Source: Dehalococcoidia bacterium (lineage in GTDB: Bacteria; Chloroflexota; Dehalococcoidia; SZUA-161). Taken from it: a DNA stretch of 5,645 bases. The position numbers were made by a program, and so were the translations under genes. Where the stretch lies: positions 1 to 5,645 of the forward strand of contig JACUUS010000148.1 of assembly GCA_014859215.1 (NCBI GenBank). The letters run 5' to 3'. Below are positions 1 to 4,067 of the stretch, one piece after another. The notes below the pieces were generated by a model. It made no database searches and was not told where the DNA came from. It was given only the letters and a program-made list of their open reading frames with translations. The first letter of the stretch is position 1; each line of letters starts with the position of its first letter.

Positions 1-9
1 TCCTGCCCG

Positions 10-26
10 CCCTGATGGCGTCAGGG
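10..26. repeat. small perfect hairpin, 6-bp arms
   Basis: CCCTGA (10-15) and TCAGGG (21-26) are perfect inverted arms around a 5-base loop. No T-run follows on either strand, so it is not a standard intrinsic terminator. It lies about 100 bases beyond the stop of the leftward response-regulator gene and could be part of that transcript's 3' end or of a neighbour outside the window. No gene is recognisable in 1-124: the reading frames here are short, lack ribosome-binding sites and resemble no family I know. Confidence 0.3.
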
Positions 27-70
27 GTGGTAGCCGACCCGACTTGCCCCGACGTCTCTCGTTCAACCAG

Positions 71-99
71 CTCTCATACGGTTTGTCAGCCGTTGAGAG
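71..99 (-). terminator. stem-loop downstream of the response regulator; possible 3' end or terminator
   Basis: CTCTCA (71-76) pairs with TGAGAG (94-99), and ACGG (78-81) pairs with CCGT (90-93). Together they form a 10-bp stem with one bulged T at 77 and an 8-base loop. The structure begins 26 bases past the TAG of the leftward gene, where a transcript-end hairpin would sit. On the minus strand the bases after the stem (CTGGTTGAACG) are not a U-tract, so intrinsic termination would be weak. The hairpin could instead protect the 3' end or work with Rho. CCGTTG (90-95) can alternatively pair with CAACGG (111-116). Confidence 0.4.
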
Positions 100-124
100 T
101 GCCCGGCGTCCAACGGCAACGATT

Positions 125-859
125 CTACGTAGGTACGTTCAAGATGAACAGGTTCCCGTCCCGCGCGATGCGATTCCTCAGTGGTTCCTTACCAACGCGC
201 GCCGGAATTCTCTTAACCGGATGATTTGGCCTGAGCTTCCGCAGTATACTGCCGACACACTGCTCCAATTTTTCCTCCGAGATTCCCGCGAGGTCCATGA
301 TCCGGTCCCTCGGCCCACCGCCTGCCAGAAGTGTTAGAACCTGCTGCTCCTCGTGTTTCAGCAAGGTCGCCGGATCAGAAAGACTTTCAGAATATGAGGC
401 CGTAGACTGTAGCCGCTTGAGCAGTCTTGCGGCAACGGCAGGCTTGTTGACTACCATCTCCTTCATCGGGTCTCCACCCTGAAGGACCACCTTTATGAGG
501 CTGGTGAGTTCGCCGGGAGGAGACTGCTCGCTCCTCCAGTAGGCGACCGCACCGCTTGTCACCGCATCTGCCAACTCTTCGGCATCTTCCCCCGGATTGG
601 TGCTCACAAGGACAATCCTTATTCCCTGAATACTACGCGCCAACCTCTTGCACAGGTCAACACCAGCGAGTGAAGGATACGCGATGTCCAACAGGACAAT
701 ATCAGGGCTGCCGGCCCTTGCTCGAACCAGGCTCTTTTCGTATTCGTCAGCCGGGTCCAATACCAGGATGCCGGCCTTGATTCTGTTATGATCCAGAACC
801 CGCAATACTTCTTCTCTCAGTGAGGACTGTATGCCGACTGTGCCTTCTCTCTTATGCAT
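125..859 (-). CDS. NarL/FixJ-type response regulator with degenerate receiver
   Basis: A 244-residue two-domain protein, probably a cytoplasmic DNA-binding regulator. Residues about 7-128 read as a receiver domain: SPDIVLLD ends at the phosphoacceptor candidate D58, followed by the usual PxxxGxDLCKRL helix, the beta-4 Ser (S86, RIVLVST) and GAVAY (103-107). Residues about 165-213 resemble a LuxR-type helix-turn-helix: EEQQVLTLLAGG, then ISEEKLEQCVGSILRKL, in place of the typical ISxxTVxxHVxxIxxKL. Length and domain order fit the NarL/FixJ family. Oddities: the N-terminal Asp pair that holds Mg2+ is replaced by Gln/Ser (Q11-S13), and the conserved Lys after GxxGYL is Ser or Arg (R109/S110), so ordinary phosphorelay activation is doubtful. 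The ATG at 857-859 has GAGGG 8 bases upstream. The gene is transcribed divergently from the GGDEF/HD-GYP gene. No partner kinase is visible, and the target genes are unknown. Confidence 0.8.
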   Translation of the reverse strand: MHKREGTVGIQSSLREEVLRVLDHNRIKAGILVLDPADEYEKSLVRARAGSPDIVLLDIAYPSLAGVDLCKRLARSIQGIRIVLVSTNPGEDAEELADAVTSGAVAYWRSEQSPPGELTSLIKVVLQGGDPMKEMVVNKPAVAARLLKRLQSTASYSESLSDPATLLKHEEQQVLTLLAGGGPRDRIMDLAGISEEKLEQCVGSILRKLRPNHPVKRIPARVGKEPLRNRIARDGNLFILNVPT

Positions 860-867
860 AGTGGTGA

Positions 868-872
868 CCCTC
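868..872 (-). promoter_or_regulatory. ribosome-binding site of the response regulator
   Basis: On the minus strand GAGGG lies 8 bases before the ATG at 859. This supports that Met as the start, and it sits right where the receiver's first beta strand needs to begin. Confidence 0.55.
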
Positions 873-891
873 GCCCCGTTAGTCCATGGAA

Positions 892-914
892 ACTATACCT
901 TCCGCAGGATTATC
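892..914 (-). promoter_or_regulatory. weak candidate -10 elements for the response regulator
   Basis: Read leftward, two hexamers each match TATAAT at five of six positions: TATAGT (892-897) and GATAAT (909-914). Neither has a good -35 at 16-18 bases; the best for GATAAT is TTTCCA at 19 bases. TATAGT would give a short leader of about 25 bases. A short inverted repeat, CCAA-4-TTGG (925-936), lies just upstream and could be a protein site. Weak evidence throughout. Confidence 0.22.
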
Positions 915-1161
915 TTCCTATCACCCAATAGTTTGGAAATCTGCACAACAATGGTACCCGTACTTCTGGATTCTTGATGGAGGCATTAATTGGCCGGATG
1001 GTCTTCGCGTCATTTTTCGCTGTCAACTTGATCGAGAAAGAAGAGGGCTTGCGCCCCTCCCCGACACCGCCGCTCGCAGCATGTAAGATCAGTGAGGTAA
1101 GCCCAATTCCGGTTATCTTGCCACGCCCAAAGGTACCGCAGCCCACGTGACGATTGTAGGA

Positions 1162-1189
1162 TTGACCCTGGTTCTGCCGGAAACATAAT
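1162..1189 (+). promoter_or_regulatory. sigma70-like promoter of the GGDEF/HD-GYP gene
   Basis: TTGACC (1162-1167) and CATAAT (1184-1189) are separated by 16 bases. Each hexamer matches the sigma70 consensus at five of six positions. Predicted transcription would start near 1196, giving a leader of only about 18 bases ahead of the TTG start, with room for little more than the ribosome-binding site. Confidence 0.6.
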
Positions 1190-1199
1190 GGTTGTGCGG

Positions 1200-1207
1200 G
1201 AGAGGGA
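1200..1207 (+). promoter_or_regulatory. ribosome-binding site that decides a TTG start
   Basis: GAGAGGGA lies 6 bases before TTG at 1214-1216. The first in-frame ATG would be residue 71, inside the third membrane helix. The SD and the need for a complete first membrane helix therefore both favour the TTG start. Confidence 0.6.
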
Positions 1208-1213
1208 TCTGTT

Positions 1214-3742
1214 TTGAGTACGTATATCTTCCTGTTAGCAGTCACCCTGATTGTGTACCTGAGCCTGGTGACCGTAATATTGCGGGATGCGAGGACGACG
1301 GTGCGCCGCCGCTTTGCCTTTTACCTTATCTGCGGTGCCGCCTGGAGTCTAAGCACACTTCTTGCATTTACTGATGCATTTGGCCTTACGCGGGTGTGGA
1401 CAGGACTGATTGTTATAAATGGCATGGCTACGGTGATAGCCTATTACAGCTTTGTGCGTGCCTTCGTCAATAGAAACAACAGGAGCCTGCCGGAAATACT
1501 GGGGTACGCGGTCTTGGTCCTCGTTCTGATTCCGCTTGTCGCAACAGGCCATGTTCCTCAGACAGTCTCGCTCAGCGGCGGCGGCCTTCATGTCACATAT
1601 GGACCCTTCCTGTATTTAATCGCTGCAGTCGGTTACGTCTTCTTTATTCTATCCGTCATCGCGTTGGCAGGAAGGTACCGCTCGGTACAGGAATCCCAGG
1701 ACAGGAACAAGACTGCGTACTTGCTTGCCGGCCTCGGCGTACTTGCGGGCTTTGCCCTCAGGTCAGGCATCCCCCCCGTTCCGGCCTTTCCTTATGAGCA
1801 AATCGGCCATCTGGGCAACGCGCTTGTTATAAGCTACGCCATCACCAGGCACCGGCTTCTCGATGTCAGGCTGGTCCTCAGGAAAGGCCTGGCGTACTCA
1901 GGTGTCAGCATCCTCATTACATCGATCTTCCTGCTGATGCTGGTTGTTGTGCAGCAGTTCGTACGCAGCTGGACCAGCTCGGCAAGCCTGGCCGCCATGT
2001 TTGGAATGGCCGTCATTCTCGCCTGGGCTTTCAATCCCATGAGGGGCATGGTCCAGAAGCTGGTGGACCGGGCCTTCTACGGCGAGGCCTACGACTACCG
2101 CCAGCTTGTCCTCACCTTTTCCAAACGCATGGGCTCGGTTATCGAGCTGCGGGAGCTCGCCGAGGCGATGCTCCAGCCCATCGTCAGGTCGGTAAGAGCC
2201 ACTCAGGTAAGCCTTCTAATGCCGGCGAACAATGACTTCATATCCCACTTCGCGGAACGCCTGGTCGAGGCTGAACCTCTCATACCCATCAAGCTCAGCA
2301 AAGACAGCCCCATCGTAAAGTGGCTCGACGCGCACCACAGGCCGCTGTCCAGGGAAATCATCGATATCGCGCCTGAGTTCAAGGGCCTGTGCGAAGCGGA
2401 AAGAAACAGTTTCGAGGCTGTCCAGCTCGACCTCCTTCTGCCAATGGTCGCCAAGGAACGGGTTGTGGCGGTCCTCGCCCTGAGCAAGAAGGAGTCCGGC
2501 GGCATATACTCCGCGGACGACGTGGACCTGCTTACCACGCTCACCAATGAGGCCGCTGTAGCGCTCGAAAACGCCCAGCTCTATGCACAGGCCAGGGACC
2601 GCGCGCACCTGGACGAGCTTACCGGGCTCTTCAACCACAGGTATTTCCACGAGCGGCTCGACGAGGAGATATCGAGATCTTCGAGATTCGGCGACATATT
2701 CTCCCTGCTTTTTCTCGACCTCGACCTGTTCAAGATCTACAACGATGTCTACGGCCACCTTGCCGGTGACGACATACTCAAGCAGATAGGGCATTTCATC
2801 AAGTCTTCAATAAGGAGTATAGATATCGCCTACCGCTACGGCGGCGACGAGTTCACCATAATACTGCCGCAGGCTTCGCTGGATGACGCCCTGACAGTGG
2901 CGGAAAGGATCCGCAAGAAGATAGAAAGCGAGATGGACGCGAGGGGGGTCTCTATTACATGCAGCATCGGGATTGCCTCCTGGCCGACCGACGGCGTCCT
3001 TCGGGAGGAGCTGTTCCAGGCCGCGGACGCCGCGCTCTATCACAGCAAGCAGACCGGCAGGAACCGCATAACGCTTGCTCCCGACGTCACTCCCAGCAGG
3101 GTCCTAAATGTCGGATTGAAGCATACCGGCGAGCCGGGAGTGCTCAGCACCATCTACGCGCTCGCCGCCACGGTCGACGCCAAGGACCATTACACCTACG
3201 GCCACTCCAAGAAAGTCAGCACCTACGCCACCGACATCGCCGAAGCCTTCGGATACTCAGACGACAGGCTCGCAATCATGCGCGCGGCTGCTCTGCTGCA
3301 CGACATCGGCAAGATTGGCGTCTCGGACGGCATACTGGTCAAGTCCGGCAAGCTCGACAGCGACGACTGGGAGGCCATCCGCGCCCATCCGAAACTCGGC
3401 GTGGCGATCCTCAAGCACGTGGAAGGACTCAGCGGCTGCCTGGCCGCCATACAGTACCACCACGAGCGGTATGACGGGTCCGGCTATCCCGCCGGCTTGA
3501 AGGGCGAGAACATCCCGCTTGACGCCAGGATACTGGCGGTCGCCGATTCCTTCGACGCCATGACCTCTCTCCGGCCTTACCGTCCGGGTAAGATGACTGA
3601 GGAAGAGGCGCTTCTAGAGCTCATCCGCTGCCGGGGAACACAGTTCGATCCGCGCGTGGTCGATATATTCGTCGCCATCATGAGGGGCGAACACGTGGCA
3701 AAGACTGAGAAGGTCCGGCCCGCTGCGCAGACCGGGAAGTAG
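1214..3742 (+). CDS. membrane-bound GAF-GGDEF-HD-GYP protein (diguanylate cyclase / c-di-GMP phosphodiesterase)
   Basis: An 842-residue sensor-effector of c-di-GMP turnover, starting at TTG. Hydrophobic helices cover about 5-24, 34-52, 62-82, 95-112, 131-153, 168-183, 197-211, 229-250 and 257-273. The arrangement, and the DRAFYGEAYDYRQ segment after it (285-297), resemble the 7TM front end of some histidine kinases. A GAF domain follows (about 305-455). GGDEF domain, about 462-622: metal Asp D502, substrate N510/D511, intact GGDEF signature 543-547, and an inhibitory I-site RSID at 534-537 with the normal 5-residue spacing. HD-GYP domain, about 640-830: H664, H696-D697 with K700, H725, H749-H750-E751, DGSGYP (754-759), D778. 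All core metal ligands I know are present. Residue 660 is Tyr where trinuclear enzymes have Glu, so a binuclear site is more likely. Both domains therefore appear competent, one making c-di-GMP from GTP and the other degrading it; the net direction cannot be read from sequence. The stop is TAG, followed by a gap with its own downstream promoter, so it is probably monocistronic. Confidence 0.93.
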   Translation: MSTYIFLLAVTLIVYLSLVTVILRDARTTVRRRFAFYLICGAAWSLSTLLAFTDAFGLTRVWTGLIVINGMATVIAYYSFVRAFVNRNNRSLPEILGYAVLVLVLIPLVATGHVPQTVSLSGGGLHVTYGPFLYLIAAVGYVFFILSVIALAGRYRSVQESQDRNKTAYLLAGLGVLAGFALRSGIPPVPAFPYEQIGHLGNALVISYAITRHRLLDVRLVLRKGLAYSGVSILITSIFLLMLVVVQQFVRSWTSSASLAAMFGMAVILAWAFNPMRGMVQKLVDRAFYGEAYDYRQLVLTFSKRMGSVIELRELAEAMLQPIVRSVRATQVSLLMPANNDFISHFAERLVEAEPLIPIKLSKDSPIVKWLDAHHRPLSREIIDIAPEFKGLCEAERNSFEAVQLDLLLPMVAKERVVAVLALSKKESGGIYSADDVDLLTTLTNEAAVALENAQLYAQARDRAHLDELTGLFNHRYFHERLDEEISRSSRFGDIFSLLFLDLDLFKIYNDVYGHLAGDDILKQIGHFIKSSIRSIDIAYRYGGDEFTIILPQASLDDALTVAERIRKKIESEMDARGVSITCSIGIASWPTDGVLREELFQAADAALYHSKQTGRNRITLAPDVTPSRVLNVGLKHTGEPGVLSTIYALAATVDAKDHYTYGHSKKVSTYATDIAEAFGYSDDRLAIMRAAALLHDIGKIGVSDGILVKSGKLDSDDWEAIRAHPKLGVAILKHVEGLSGCLAAIQYHHERYDGSGYPAGLKGENIPLDARILAVADSFDAMTSLRPYRPGKMTEEEALLELIRCRGTQFDPRVVDIFVAIMRGEHVAKTEKVRPAAQTGK

Positions 3743-3754
3743 CTTAAATTGCGC

Positions 3755-3809
3755 AGGCAGGAACGGCGAGATAGGAAAGCTGCTCCCCTGCTGCCTCTTT
3801 CACCTGCCT
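3755..3809 (+). repeat. nested inverted repeats after the GGDEF/HD-GYP gene
   Basis: Outer arms AGGCAGG (3755-3761) and CCTGCCT (3803-3809) are perfect 7-mers. Inside them GAAAG (3775-3779) pairs with CTTTC (3797-3801), separated from the outer closing arm by a single base on the right. The element begins 13 bases after the stop codon, so it would lie in the 3' untranslated region. No T-run follows, so it is not a clean intrinsic terminator. It may be a 3' structure or chance. Confidence 0.35.
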
Positions 3810-3882
3810 CAAGCCAGCAACGGTGTCTCCGCGGGGGAAATCGATGCAGGAGAAAGATGCGGCCCGAAAACGCGAGATAATG

Positions 3883-3906
3883 GGCGCGAAATACGCGCCT
3901 GGCGCG
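3883..3906. repeat. GGCGCG / CGCGCC / GGCGCG cluster
   Basis: GGCGCG (3883-3888), CGCGCC (3894-3899) and GGCGCG (3901-3906) lie in a row. The first two form a perfect 6-bp GC stem with loop AAATA. The second and third form an inverted repeat spaced by one base, too close for a hairpin but suitable as a DNA site. It lies about 55 bases before the -35 of the ATPase promoter. It could be a terminator stem for upstream transcription (the T-run comes 8-12 bases later) or a regulator-binding site. Confidence 0.35.
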
Positions 3907-3958
3907 ACTCATTTTGGCCCTGGACGTCTTTCTCATATGAAATCGGTAGATCTGCTTA

Positions 3959-3987
3959 TTGACAGAAGAACCGCGCAGGTTTATCCT
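3959..3987 (+). promoter_or_regulatory. sigma70-like promoter of the ATPase gene
   Basis: A perfect -35 TTGACA (3959-3964) is followed after 17 bases by TATCCT (3982-3987), which matches TATAAT at four of six positions. Transcription would start near 3994, leaving a leader of about 74 bases. This is the best promoter in the window and indicates that the ATPase gene can be transcribed independently of the gene upstream. Confidence 0.6.
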
Positions 3988-3995
3988 CGATTAGA

Positions 3996-4011
3996 TAGTA
4001 CTTAAGTATTA
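3996..4011. promoter_or_regulatory. palindromic candidate operator at the transcription start
   Basis: TAGTACTTAAGTATTA is a 16-base near-palindrome: the inner ten bases TACTTAAGTA are perfect, and 7 of 8 pairs match overall. It begins within a few bases of the predicted start of transcription, a classical place for a repressor site. No regulator can be assigned. AT-rich palindromes of this length can also arise by chance. Confidence 0.4.
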
Positions 4012-4018
4012 CGTATGA

Positions 4019-4055
4019 AACGCCTTCCCGGCGTCGGCGTTCTTGCAATCTTGCA
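4019..4055 (+). promoter_or_regulatory. leader hairpins before the ATPase gene
   Basis: AACGCC (4019-4024) and GGCGTT (4036-4041) make a perfect 6-bp stem. Within it CGCC (4021-4024) can alternatively pair with GGCG (4030-4033). Next come two copies of TCTTGCA (4041-4047, 4049-4055), and within them TGCAA/TTGCA (4044-4048/4051-4055) form an inverted repeat whose right arm touches the SD. The second structure could affect access to the ribosome-binding site, but a 2-base loop makes it poor as a hairpin. Confidence 0.3.
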
Positions 4056-4059
4056 GGAG
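4055..4059 (+). promoter_or_regulatory. ribosome-binding site of the ATPase gene
   Basis: AGGAG lies 8 bases ahead of ATG at 4068. This supports the start, which leaves a complete MshEN-like N-terminal domain in frame. Confidence 0.7.
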
Positions 4060-4067
4060 AAGTGTAG

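Larger units (their letters stand above)
860..1213. other. divergent intergenic region (354 bases)
   Basis: The gap lies between two divergently transcribed genes. It contains the promoter and ribosome-binding site of the rightward gene at its right end and weak leftward promoter candidates at its left end. GAGGG (1043-1047) and CCCTC (1055-1059) form a small hairpin that, read leftward, is followed by a pyrimidine-rich stretch (TTCTTTCTC); this is a faint terminator-like signal. A perfect TTGACA reads leftward at 1021-1026, but no fair -10 follows at 16-19 bases. Reading frames here give low-complexity, unfamiliar peptides and I do not call them genes. No tRNA, CRISPR or riboswitch consensus was seen. 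Confidence 0.6.
3743..4067. other. intergenic region (325 bases) between the c-di-GMP gene and the ATPase gene
   Basis: No supported gene. The left part holds nested inverted repeats (3755-3809), the middle a GC-rich GGCGCG/CGCGCC cluster (3883-3906), and the right part a strong promoter, a palindrome and leader hairpins of the ATPase gene. A 53-codon frame from ATG 3844 has GGGGGA before it, but its peptide resembles nothing I know and it runs across the promoter. I looked for GEMM-I and class II c-di-GMP riboswitch consensus and did not find either. Confidence 0.6.

Noticed and set aside
998..1026. Leftward promoter using the perfect TTGACA at 1021-1026
   Set aside because: No hexamer close to TATAAT lies 16-19 bases downstream on the minus strand (GACCAT at 17), and it would leave a leader of over 100 bases.
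910..1245. Leftward 111-residue reading frame across the divergent gap
   Set aside because: It overlaps the promoter, RBS and start of the GGDEF/HD-GYP gene, has no recognisable domain, and has no clear SD.
2216..2794. Leftward 192-residue reading frame inside the GAF/GGDEF region
   Set aside because: It is antisense shadow of the GAF and GGDEF domains with no SD or domain of its own.
3823..4005. Small rightward reading frame, possible ATG at 3844 preceded by GGGGGA
   Set aside because: The peptide resembles no known family, and the frame covers the GC-rich repeat and the strong ATPase promoter, which are better explained as regulatory DNA.
3743..4067. c-di-GMP riboswitch in the gap before the ATPase
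   Set aside because: It was an attractive idea given the neighbours, but neither the GEMM-I core nor the class II core was found here or in 860-1213. A covariance-model search would settle it.
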